From contig JAJTBK010000387.1 of NCBI GenBank assembly GCA_021286965.1, positions 1 to 15,244 on the forward strand: DNA of 15,244 nt, in the 5' to 3' direction. This DNA comes from Comamonadaceae bacterium. GTDB taxonomy: Bacteria > Pseudomonadota > Gammaproteobacteria > Burkholderiales > Burkholderiaceae_C. The translations under genes were made by a program, and so were the position numbers. Shown here in pieces: positions 1 through 6,887 of the stretch; the first letter of the stretch is position 1, and the number at the start of each line of letters is the position of its first letter. The notes under the pieces were generated by a model. That model had not been told where the DNA came from. It saw nothing but the letters and a program-made list of their open reading frames with translations, and did no database searches.

Positions 1-31
1 GATGGGCTGCCAGGGGTTCAGGTACGGGCAT
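1..31 (-). CDS. Start of an unidentified gene downstream of the RND permease (partial)
   Basis: An ATG at 31-29 opens a frame that reads MPVPEPLAAH and leaves the window at base 1. It overlaps the last 14 bases of the permease gene, whose stop is at 20-18. A strong Shine-Dalgarno, GGGAGG at 42-37, lies 5 bases before this ATG, inside the permease coding sequence, which argues for a real, translationally coupled gene. Too little is visible to identify it. By analogy with tripartite heavy-metal efflux operons, an outer-membrane factor (TolC/CzcC type) would be expected, because none is present elsewhere in the window; that is inference only. Confidence 0.5.
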   Translation of the reverse strand, partial: MPVPEPLAAH

Positions 32-3000
32 GTTTGCCTCCCAGGCCGATGGATTTTTGGGTGAACTTGACCCGGCGCAACACCGCCAGGCGCAACGCCG
101 GCACGACCAGCAGCAAAAACAGCGGGCCGATCAGCATCCCGCCAACGACCACGGTGGCCAGCGGGCGCTGCACTTCGCTGCCGATGCTGTGCGACAGGGC
201 GGCGGGCAGCAGGCCGATGCAGGCCGACAGGGCCGTCATGAGCAACGGGCGCATACGGGCGCGGTAGGCTTCCTCGACGGCGTGCAGGTGGTCGTGGCCG
301 CGTGTGCGCAAGTCCTGGACGTAGGACAGGATGAGGATGCCGTCCATGACCGAGACCCCGAGCAGCGAGATGAAGCCGATGACGGCCGAGACGCTCAGCA
401 CCTGGCCACTCAGGTACAGCGCCAGGATGCCGCCAAACACCGTGAACGGCACGGAAGCGATGGTCAGCAGGCAGTAGGTGAAGTTGTTGAACAAGGCGTA
501 CAGCAGCGCAAACACCAGCAGCACGGCGATCGGGATGGCGACCATCATGCGTGCCTTGGCCTGCTGCAGTGCCTCGAACTCGCCGGCGTAGAGAATGCGG
601 TAGCCCTGGGGCAGGGCGACCTGCTGTGCGATGCGCTGCTGCACTTCGGTGACGGTGCTCCCCAGGTCGCGCTCGCGCGCCGAGAACTTGATCGGGATGA
701 AGCGCTCGTTGCTCTCGTGGTAGATGTAGGAGGCGCCGGTGTCCAGCGTGATGCTGGCCAGATCGGACAGCGGGATGAACGACGTCGCACCGCTGGCCGT
801 GGTGTAGCCCACGCGCAGTGCGCGCACGGCCTCGGGGGTGGCGCGGGCGCCGTGGGTAAAGCGCACCGTGAGGTTGAAATGGCGATCCTCATCGAGCACT
901 GTCGTCGCCTGCACCCCGGCCAGGGCTGTCTGGATGGCGCTGGCGACGTCGCCGGTGTTCAGACCGTAGCGTGCAGCGCGGGCGCGGTCGATCTGGATGT
1001 TCATGTTCGGCTGGCCCAGGATGTGGAACACCCCCAGGTCGGCGACGCCATCGATATGCGCCATGACGTCGTAGACCTGTGTCGCCAGCTTTTCCAGCGT
1101 GGCCAGGTCGGGGCCGACGATCTTCACCGAATTGGCCCCCTTCACGCCCGAAAGTCCCTCCTCGACGTTGTCCTGGATGTATTGCGAGAAATTGAAACTC
1201 ACGCCTGGAAACTCGGCCTCGAAACGCGCCTGCAGTTCCTTGACCAGCTTGTCCTTGTCCATGCCGGCGGGCCATTGCTCGAAGGGCCGCAGCGGCGCGA
1301 ACAGCTCGACGTTGTTGAAGCCCGAGGCATCGCTGCCGTCGTCGGGGCGGCCATGCTGCGAGACGACGGGCATGACCTCGGGGTACTCCTGGATGATCTC
1401 GCGCATCCGGTTGACCTTCTCGCGCCCGGCCTCCAGGGCGATGGTGGGCGGCATCGAGGCGCGGATCCAGAGGTTGCCTTCCTCAAGCGCGGGGAGGAAC
1501 TCGCTGCCCAGGTGCGCCGCCATCAGCGCGCCGCCGAGCAGCGCCAGCAGGCCCAGGCCGAGCACGGCGCGCGTGTGCTGCAGCACCCAGTGCAGCGCCG
1601 GGCGGTACGCACGCTCGATGGCGTGCACGATGAAGGTTTCCTTTTCCTGCACCTTGGCTGGCAGCAGATAGCTTGCGAGCACCGGCGTGATGGTGAACGT
1701 GGCGATGAGCGCACCAGCGAGCGCATAGCCGTAGGTGCGCGCCATGGGGCCGAAAATCTGCCCTTCCACCCCCTGCATGGCAAACAGCGGGGTGAAGGCG
1801 GCGATGGTGATGCAGGTGGAGAACAGCACGGAGTTGTCCACCTGCGCCGCGCTGAGGTAAATCAGGCGCAGGCGCGAGGTCCAGCCCTGGGCCGGCAGGG
1901 TGCGCTGCCCGTCCGGCCCCTGGGCCATGGCGCGCAGCAGGGAGGCACGGATGGGTGTGGCGCGCTGGAAATTGCGGAAAATGTTCTCCACCAGAATCAC
2001 CGCCGCATCGACGATGATGCCGAAGTCCACGGCCCCGAGCGAGAGCAGGTTGGCCGATTCGCCCGTCAGCACCAGCATCATGATGCTGAAGAAAAGCGCA
2101 AACGGGATGTTCACGCTGACGATGACGGCGCTGCGCAGGTCGCCCAGAAAAATCCACTGGATGAAAAACACCAACAGGCAGCCAAAGATCAGGTTGTGCA
2201 GCACCGTATGCGTGGTCACGTTCACCAGCACCGAGCGGTCGTAGTAGGGCGCGAGCTCGACGCCTGCGGGCAGGCTGCCATCGGTGTTGATTTTGGCCAC
2301 CGCCGCCTGCACGCGTTGCATCACGTCGCTGGTGTGCAGCGTCCGGTTCATGATGACCACGCCGGTGACGACGTCGTTCTGTGCGTCGCGTCCGGCCTCG
2401 CCCAGGCGCGGCATGTAGCCTTCGGTGATCTCGGCCACGTCCTGCACCAGGGTGGGCATGGCACCCTTTTGCCCGACGACGATGTGGGCGATGTCATCGA
2501 GGTTCTGCACCAGCCCCAGCCCCCGGATGTTGACCGACTGGTCGCCCACGCTGATGGCCCGGCCGCCGACGTTGAGGTTGGCGTTGCCGATGGCCTGCAC
2601 CAGGTTTTGCAGCGTGACGCCATGGGCTTCGAGGCGCTTGGGGTCGGCTTCGACGTGGTACTCCTTGGTCGTGCCTCCCCAGGTGACCACTTGCACCACC
2701 CCTGGCACGGTCAGCAGACGCCGTGAAACCACCCAGTCCTGCAGCGTGCGCAGCTCGGTCAGGCTGTAGGTGGAGGGGCCCTTGAGCTGGTAACGCAGGA
2801 TCTCGCCCACCAGACTGGAGGCCTGGATCTGCGGCTGCACACCGCCGGGCAGGTTGACGTTGGCCTGCAGGTTGTTGGCCACCTGGGTCAGGGCAAAGTA
2901 ATAGTCGGTGCCGTATTTGAAGGTCACGCGCACGAACGACAGGCCGTAGAACGAGGTCGAGCGGATGTTTTCCACCCCGGGCGTGGTGGCCAGGCCGACT

Positions 3001-3209
3001 TCCATGGGGCGGGTGTAGTAGCGCTCCATTTCCTCGGCCGACATGCCGGGGGCCTGGGCCGTGATTTCGAGGATGACGGGCGCCGGGTTGGGGTAGGCCT
3101 CGACGTTGAGCTTGGCAAACGCCAGCAGGCCGAGGCCGAAGAATGCCAGCAGGGCGAGCACGACGATGGGCCGGCGCGAGAGGACGAAGGCGAGCAGGGA
3201 ACGAAACAC
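18..3209 (-). CDS. Heavy-metal efflux (HME) RND permease, CzcA/CusA family
   Basis: This 1063-residue inner-membrane proton antiporter would be the pump subunit of a tripartite efflux system. The length and layout match the family: a first membrane helix near residues 11-31, a large periplasmic loop, a helix bundle near 340-520, a second periplasmic loop, and a final bundle from about 875. The HME signature DFGIIVDAAVILVEN lies at residues 395-409, with Asp395, Asp401 and Glu408 aligning with the proton-relay acidic residues known to matter in CzcA. The glycine usual in CzcA (DGA) is alanine here (DAA), as in CusA, so the metal cannot be assigned from the motif. The start is GTG at 3209-3207, with AAGGAG at 3222-3217 spaced 7 bases. 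It lies 12 bases after the adaptor stop codon, and the ribosome site touches that stop, so the two are probably translationally coupled. Confidence 0.92.
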   Translation of the reverse strand: MFRSLLAFVLSRRPIVVLALLAFFGLGLLAFAKLNVEAYPNPAPVILEITAQAPGMSAEEMERYYTRPMEVGLATTPGVENIRSTSFYGLSFVRVTFKYGTDYYFALTQVANNLQANVNLPGGVQPQIQASSLVGEILRYQLKGPSTYSLTELRTLQDWVVSRRLLTVPGVVQVVTWGGTTKEYHVEADPKRLEAHGVTLQNLVQAIGNANLNVGGRAISVGDQSVNIRGLGLVQNLDDIAHIVVGQKGAMPTLVQDVAEITEGYMPRLGEAGRDAQNDVVTGVVIMNRTLHTSDVMQRVQAAVAKINTDGSLPAGVELAPYYDRSVLVNVTTHTVLHNLIFGCLLVFFIQWIFLGDLRSAVIVSVNIPFALFFSIMMLVLTGESANLLSLGAVDFGIIVDAAVILVENIFRNFQRATPIRASLLRAMAQGPDGQRTLPAQGWTSRLRLIYLSAAQVDNSVLFSTCITIAAFTPLFAMQGVEGQIFGPMARTYGYALAGALIATFTITPVLASYLLPAKVQEKETFIVHAIERAYRPALHWVLQHTRAVLGLGLLALLGGALMAAHLGSEFLPALEEGNLWIRASMPPTIALEAGREKVNRMREIIQEYPEVMPVVSQHGRPDDGSDASGFNNVELFAPLRPFEQWPAGMDKDKLVKELQARFEAEFPGVSFNFSQYIQDNVEEGLSGVKGANSVKIVGPDLATLEKLATQVYDVMAHIDGVADLGVFHILGQPNMNIQIDRARAARYGLNTGDVASAIQTALAGVQATTVLDEDRHFNLTVRFTHGARATPEAVRALRVGYTTASGATSFIPLSDLASITLDTGASYIYHESNERFIPIKFSARERDLGSTVTEVQQRIAQQVALPQGYRILYAGEFEALQQAKARMMVAIPIAVLLVFALLYALFNNFTYCLLTIASVPFTVFGGILALYLSGQVLSVSAVIGFISLLGVSVMDGILILSYVQDLRTRGHDHLHAVEEAYRARMRPLLMTALSACIGLLPAALSHSIGSEVQRPLATVVVGGMLIGPLFLLLVVPALRLAVLRRVKFTQKSIGLGGKHART
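37..42 (-). promoter_or_regulatory. Ribosome binding site of the gene leaving the left edge
   Basis: GGGAGG on the minus strand, 5 bases before the ATG at 31-29. It sits within the 3' end of the permease gene and is the main reason for calling the partial gene at the window edge. Confidence 0.5.
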
Positions 3210-3221
3210 AGGGCGGCTCCT

Positions 3222-4484
3222 TCAGCGTTCACCGGCATCCGCAGCGGCCGTGCTTTCGTACAGGCTCGAGAGGAACAGCGCGTTGCGCCGTGCCAGCGGC
3301 TCGTTCGCCGCCAACCCCTGGGTGATCTGTACCAGGCCGGCGTCGCTCAGGCCGCGCACCACCGTGCGGCGCACAAAGCGTGGGCCGCCAGCGTCGCTGT
3401 CCTGGGCCACCCAGACGACGTCGTTGCCGTTGCCCTCGCGCACCACGGCCTGCGCCGGGACGGCGATCGACGTCTGCGCCGGGGCCGTGCGGATGTCGAA
3501 TTCCGCCGTCATCTGCGGCCGCAGCAGGTGCCCCGGGTCGGCGACCTCGGCGCGCACAGCCAGGCGCCGGGTGTCGGCATCGACGGTATCGCCGATGTAG
3601 GACACCTTGCCACTGAAGACCTTGTCGGGCCAGGCCGGCACGCGCACCTGCACGCTTTGGCCGAGGCGGTAGTCGCCCATTTCCGATTCCGGCACGCTCG
3701 CCACCATCCACAGGCTGCGCATGTCGGAGATGACCACCGGGGCCGGATCCGCGCCGGGCTGCACCAGCAGGCCGTTCTGGCCGGCACGGGCCGTTACGCG
3801 CCCGGCGATCGGGCTCTTGACGGCAATGTCTTTGCCCACCAGGCGTTCTTGCTCGATGCGTTGGATCTCGGCCTCGCTCAGCTGCAGCAGGCGCAGGCTC
3901 TGGCGTGCACCGTCGTAAGCCGCCTGTGCCGTTTGCTGGTCGCTTTGTGCCTGCTGCCATTCCTTTTGCGCAATGCTGTGCTCCTGCACCAGGGCGTTGG
4001 CACGTTGCAGCGTGGCGTTGGCCGTGCGCAGCGTGGCCGCGCTGGCCAGCAGGGCCGAGGCGGCCTGCGCCATGTCGGGGACGGCGACGGTGAACAGGGG
4101 CTGGCCGGCCCTGACTTCATCACCCGCCTTCACCAGCATCTGCGCGATACGCCCCTGGTTGGCGCTGTACACGCGCACGGTCCGATCCTGGTTGAAGTCG
4201 ATGATGCCAATGGCGCGGCGCTGGTGCGCAAACTCATGCGCTTGCGGCAGACCGACGTCCAGTGCCTGTGCCTGGTTGCTGGCGATGCGCACCAGGTCGG
4301 TGCGTACCTTGCCGGCGCTGGCAGCGGCCGGTTTGTCTTCCTGTGCGCGGGCGTTGTGGGTGCCCGTGGCCCAGAGGCCGGCGCCCGCCAGGGCGAGGAC
4401 GGCGGCCACTGCCAGCCAGGCGGTGGTGCGCGGGCGCGGCGGCGTGCCGGCGGCGGTGTCGTTGTGCGGTCGTGGTGCAGCCAT
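3222..4484 (-). CDS. Periplasmic adaptor (membrane fusion protein) of the RND efflux pump
   Basis: This 420-residue HlyD/CzcB-type adaptor would link the RND permease to an outer-membrane channel. A single N-terminal hydrophobic segment (about residues 22-42) anchors or exports it. The first lipoyl half follows near residues 100-140 (around VKAGDEVRAGQPLF), then an alpha-helical hairpin rich in Ala and Gln (about 140-215), the second lipoyl half (VKSPIAGRVTARAGQNG), and beta-barrel and membrane-proximal domains. No His-rich metal-binding N-terminus is visible. Two ATGs are possible. The one at 4484 is chosen because AAGGA at 4495-4491 lies 6 bases before it, whereas it would directly abut the ATG at 4490. 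The gene follows the sensor kinase by 91 bases and precedes the permease by 12. Confidence 0.9.
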   Translation of the reverse strand: MAAPRPHNDTAAGTPPRPRTTAWLAVAAVLALAGAGLWATGTHNARAQEDKPAAASAGKVRTDLVRIASNQAQALDVGLPQAHEFAHQRRAIGIIDFNQDRTVRVYSANQGRIAQMLVKAGDEVRAGQPLFTVAVPDMAQAASALLASAATLRTANATLQRANALVQEHSIAQKEWQQAQSDQQTAQAAYDGARQSLRLLQLSEAEIQRIEQERLVGKDIAVKSPIAGRVTARAGQNGLLVQPGADPAPVVISDMRSLWMVASVPESEMGDYRLGQSVQVRVPAWPDKVFSGKVSYIGDTVDADTRRLAVRAEVADPGHLLRPQMTAEFDIRTAPAQTSIAVPAQAVVREGNGNDVVWVAQDSDAGGPRFVRRTVVRGLSDAGLVQITQGLAANEPLARRNALFLSSLYESTAAADAGER

Positions 4485-4490
4485 ACCCAT

Positions 4491-4495
4491 TCCTT
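4491..4495 (-). promoter_or_regulatory. Ribosome binding site that decides the adaptor start
   Basis: AAGGA on the minus strand. It has zero spacing to the ATG at 4490 but 6 bases to the ATG at 4484, so the downstream start is favoured. Confidence 0.6.
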
Positions 4496-4557
4496 GTGCA
4501 GTGCGTGCAGGCCCGTGCCGGGCGCCATGGCCCGCCGGGTTTGTTGCAGTGCAGCGC

Positions 4558-4595
4558 AGTCTAGGCAGCCAAGCTTTACGTTGGCTTTACGTCGG
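4558..4595 (-). promoter_or_regulatory. Candidate response-regulator operator and promoter for the efflux genes
   Basis: Two adjacent 11-bp direct repeats, CTTTACGTTGG (4574-4584) and CTTTACGTCGG (4585-4595, plus-strand reading), differ at one base and overlap the kinase stop codon. OmpR/PhoB-family regulators commonly bind head-to-tail repeats one helical turn apart. On the minus strand a -10-like TAGACT lies at 4563-4558. A -35 with 17-bp spacing would fall at 4586-4581, inside the repeats, where the sequence (AGCCAA) is a poor sigma-70 match. That is the layout of an activator-dependent promoter. Predicted start of transcription is near 4551, about 67 bases before the adaptor ATG. The assignment to the neighbouring regulator is inference. 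Confidence 0.45.
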
Positions 4596-6036
4596 TGCAG
4601 GGCAGGTCGATGGCGATGCAGGTGCCGCTGCCGTGTGCACCGCTGTGCACGCGCAGCTGCCCGCCCATGCGCTCGACCACGCGCAGGGCGATCGACAGGC
4701 CCAGGCCCGAGCCTTCGGGCTGGCCGTGGTCGCCGCGCCAGAATGGCAGCAGCATCTGCTGGCGGGTGGCGGCATCGAGGGTGGGGCCGTCATCGCACAC
4801 GCGCAGCAGCAGGCGCGGGCCGTGCAGGCCGCCCACGGCCTGCCAGCTCAGGCTGATGTGTGGGCCGCCGTAGCGCCGGGCGTTGTCCACCAGGTTGGAG
4901 ACGACCTCGCCCAGCAGCGTGGGCGAGCCGCGCACGTTGCTGCTGCCCGCTGGTGCGGCGGTGGCCGGCAGGCGCAGGGTTTTGCCGGCGGCGGTGCAGG
5001 CATCCTGCCAGCGCTGGGCTGCTTGCAGGGCGCAGGCGCTGGCGTCGAACACCAGATCTTCCACCACCGTGTCCTCTTCGGCGCGGGCGTAGGCAAGCAA
5101 TTGGCGCACCATGCGCGCGCCCCGGGCCGCCACTTCGTCGAGCTCGGCCAGCACCTGTGCATCCATGGGCTGGTGCGGGTCGGCGCGCTGGGTGCGCCGC
5201 AGGTCGCCCACCAGCAGCCGGATGCCGGCCATGGGGGTTTGCAGCTGGTGGGCGGCATCGGCGATGAAGCGCCGCTGTTCATCGAGCGAGGCCTTCAGGC
5301 GCTGCAGCAGGGCGTTGGTGTGCTGCACCAGGGGGCGCAGCTCCTCGGGGACGTCCTGCACCGACAGCGGCGAGAGGTCGTGGTCGCCATGCTGTACCAC
5401 CAGGGCGCTGACGTGCCGCGTTGCCGCCAGCCCCTGGCGGATGCCGTAATACAGCAGTGGGATGATGGCAAACCCGGCCAGGGCTGCGGGCATGAAGATT
5501 GCCAGGGCGATTTCCCCCGTGACCTGCTGGCGCTTGCTGCTCGATTCGGCCACCACCACCCAGACGCTCTCGTCGCCGGCGCCCGGCTGCAGGCGCAGCG
5601 CCACGGCGCGCAGCCGGGGGCCATGCCCGGGTTGGGTGGTGAAGAACTGGGGCACGTCCGGCGGCGCTGGTGCGGCCGAGGGGGGCACCGGGAGGCTGAG
5701 CTCGCCAATGAGCTTGCGCCCGGCGGCGGTGCGTATGCTGTAGTGGCTCAGGGAGAGGGAGTCGAACACCAGCGAGTCGGCCATTTCGCGTGTGGCGGCA
5801 AAGTGTGCCTGGCCTTGCTGCCAGCGCAGCTGCGCCGCCAGGGCGCGGGCATCGTCGGCGAGCAGGCGGTCGAAGGATTTTTCCGTCGTCCGCCCGGCCA
5901 GCCAGTAGGCGGTGCCGGTAGCGGCCAGGGCCGAAAGCAGCCACAGCCCCAGCAGCGGCAGCAGCAGGCGCAGCCACAGGCTGGTGCGCAGCCAGCGCGG
6001 GGCCAGGTGGTGGGCGCGCTGCAGCCAGGCGTTCAC
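4576..6036 (-). CDS. Two-component sensor histidine kinase, TctE/QseC-like
   Basis: This 486-residue inner-membrane kinase has a first membrane helix at about 22-47, a periplasmic region to about 170 resembling the 2CSK_N sensor domain of TctE/QseC kinases, a second helix at about 174-197, and a HAMP-like linker. The H-box ADAAHQLQTPMAGIRL places the phospho-accepting histidine at His263. The ATPase domain shows the N-box Asn385 (NLVDNARRYG), a G1 box DDGPTLD in which the usual second glycine is Thr, and the G2 box GSGLGLSIA (443-451). The start is GTG at 6036, chosen because it overlaps the response-regulator stop in a GTGA junction, typical of co-translated pairs. The stimulus is unknown; position before the pump genes suggests a metal or a toxic compound. 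Confidence 0.88.
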   Translation of the reverse strand: MNAWLQRAHHLAPRWLRTSLWLRLLLPLLGLWLLSALAATGTAYWLAGRTTEKSFDRLLADDARALAAQLRWQQGQAHFAATREMADSLVFDSLSLSHYSIRTAAGRKLIGELSLPVPPSAAPAPPDVPQFFTTQPGHGPRLRAVALRLQPGAGDESVWVVVAESSSKRQQVTGEIALAIFMPAALAGFAIIPLLYYGIRQGLAATRHVSALVVQHGDHDLSPLSVQDVPEELRPLVQHTNALLQRLKASLDEQRRFIADAAHQLQTPMAGIRLLVGDLRRTQRADPHQPMDAQVLAELDEVAARGARMVRQLLAYARAEEDTVVEDLVFDASACALQAAQRWQDACTAAGKTLRLPATAAPAGSSNVRGSPTLLGEVVSNLVDNARRYGGPHISLSWQAVGGLHGPRLLLRVCDDGPTLDAATRQQMLLPFWRGDHGQPEGSGLGLSIALRVVERMGGQLRVHSGAHGSGTCIAIDLPCTDVKPT

Positions 6037-6704
6037 GGCAGCTCCAGCACGTAGCCGACGCCGCGCAGGGTGACGATGTTGACGCCCGCCTGGGCCGCCG
6101 CGAGCTTGCGGCGCAGCTTGAGGATGTAGATCTCCACGGCGTTGGCGCTGAAGTTCGTCTCCCAGCTGGACATGGCGGAGATGATGCGCTCCTTGGGCAC
6201 CGGTGTGCCCGGGGCGGCCATCAGCAGCTGCACCAGGGCGGCTTCGCGCGGGCTCAGTGGCAGGCGGTGGTCGTGGCAGCGCAGCTCGCGCGTGTCGGTG
6301 TTGAACTGCAGGGCGCCGGCGCTCAGGCAGTTGCTGCTTGCGCCCCGGCGGCGGCGGGCAATGGCGCGCAGGCGGGCCACCAGTTCCTCGGGCTCGAAGG
6401 GCTTGGCCAGGTAGTCGTCGGCGCCGGCGTTGAGCCCGCTCAGGCGGCTTTGCAGGCCATCGCTGGCCGTGAGGATGATGACGGCCAGGCCCTGCCCCTG
6501 GGCGCGCCAATGCTGCAGCACCTGCAGGCCGTGGCGCCGGGGCAGCCCGAGGTCGAGCACGGCGGCATCGTAGGCCGTGGTGGCGGTCGCAGCCAGGGCG
6601 TATTCGCCGTCGGTCACGGCATCGACCTGCCAACCTTCGGCCTGCAGGGTGCGGCACAGGCCCAGGCGCAGGGCGGGGTCATCTTCAACGACGAGGATGC
6701 GCAT
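6033..6704 (-). CDS. OmpR/PhoB-family response regulator, TctD/QseB-like
   Basis: This 223-residue DNA-binding regulator would be phosphorylated by the adjacent kinase. The N-terminal receiver domain has the acidic pair Asp8/Asp9 (in VVEDD), phospho-acceptor Asp51 (VLDLGLP), Thr79 (ILTAS) and Lys101 (YLAKPF). The C-terminal winged helix begins near residue 127 and ends with the diagnostic ILKLRRKL and TLRGVGYVLE segments. The start ATG at 6704-6702 gives the canonical MRILVVEDD opening; no clear Shine-Dalgarno precedes it. A much longer open frame runs upstream antisense to ilvD, but is a GC-driven shadow. The most plausible local target is the 11-bp tandem repeat in front of the pump genes. 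Confidence 0.92.
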   Translation of the reverse strand: MRILVVEDDPALRLGLCRTLQAEGWQVDAVTDGEYALAATATTAYDAAVLDLGLPRRHGLQVLQHWRAQGQGLAVIILTASDGLQSRLSGLNAGADDYLAKPFEPEELVARLRAIARRRRGASSNCLSAGALQFNTDTRELRCHDHRLPLSPREAALVQLLMAAPGTPVPKERIISAMSSWETNFSANAVEIYILKLRRKLAAAQAGVNIVTLRGVGYVLELP

Positions 6705-6762
6705 GACGGCAGGGCAGGGGGTGGGTGGAGCGAGGTAGGGGCGCGGGCGCGCAGGGGGCGAA

Positions 6763-6792
6763 AGGGTACGACATAATGAAACGCTTTGTCCA
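6763..6792 (-). promoter_or_regulatory. Possible sigma-70 promoter of the regulator-kinase pair
   Basis: On the minus strand TGGACA (6792-6787, five of six matches to -35) is followed after 18 bases by TACCCT (6768-6763, a weak -10). It lies in the 183-bp gap between the divergent regulator and ilvD genes, about 50 bases before the regulator ATG. Weak evidence, from base matching only. Confidence 0.25.
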
Positions 6793-6832
6793 CGCCGGCA
6801 GCTCAAGAGGCCGCATCCCGTGGCGTGCGCCG

Positions 6833-6852
6833 GGCCCCGACCCGTAGGGGCC
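6833..6852 (+). repeat. Small inverted repeat in the ilvD leader
   Basis: GGCCCC (6833-6838) and GGGGCC (6847-6852) are perfectly complementary around an 8-base loop, followed by a T-rich stretch (ATTCTTT). It lies 35 bases before the ilvD start. It could form an RNA hairpin in the leader, but in GC-rich DNA such a stem can occur by chance, and no leader peptide rich in Ile, Val or Leu codons is seen. Confidence 0.25.
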
Positions 6853-6887
6853 AGATTCTTTCCCGTGTTTCTTACGAGCTTTCCACG

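Noticed and set aside
30..2726. An 898-codon open frame on the plus strand opposite the RND permease
   Set aside because: The translation is rich in His, Gln, Asp and Arg with no domain, and lies antisense to an unmistakable permease; it reflects GC-rich codon structure.
6036..6657. Upstream extension of the kinase frame through the response-regulator gene
   Set aside because: Pro/Arg/Ala-rich shadow sequence; the GTG at 6036 with a GTGA overlap fits the family start.
6772..6777. CATAAT as -10 of an ilvD promoter
   Set aside because: A fair -10 match, but no acceptable -35 at 16-18 bases upstream in a G-rich stretch.
6786..6887. 34-residue N-terminal extension of IlvD
   Set aside because: Family members start at MPxYRS; the extra residues have no counterpart and contain the hairpin leader.
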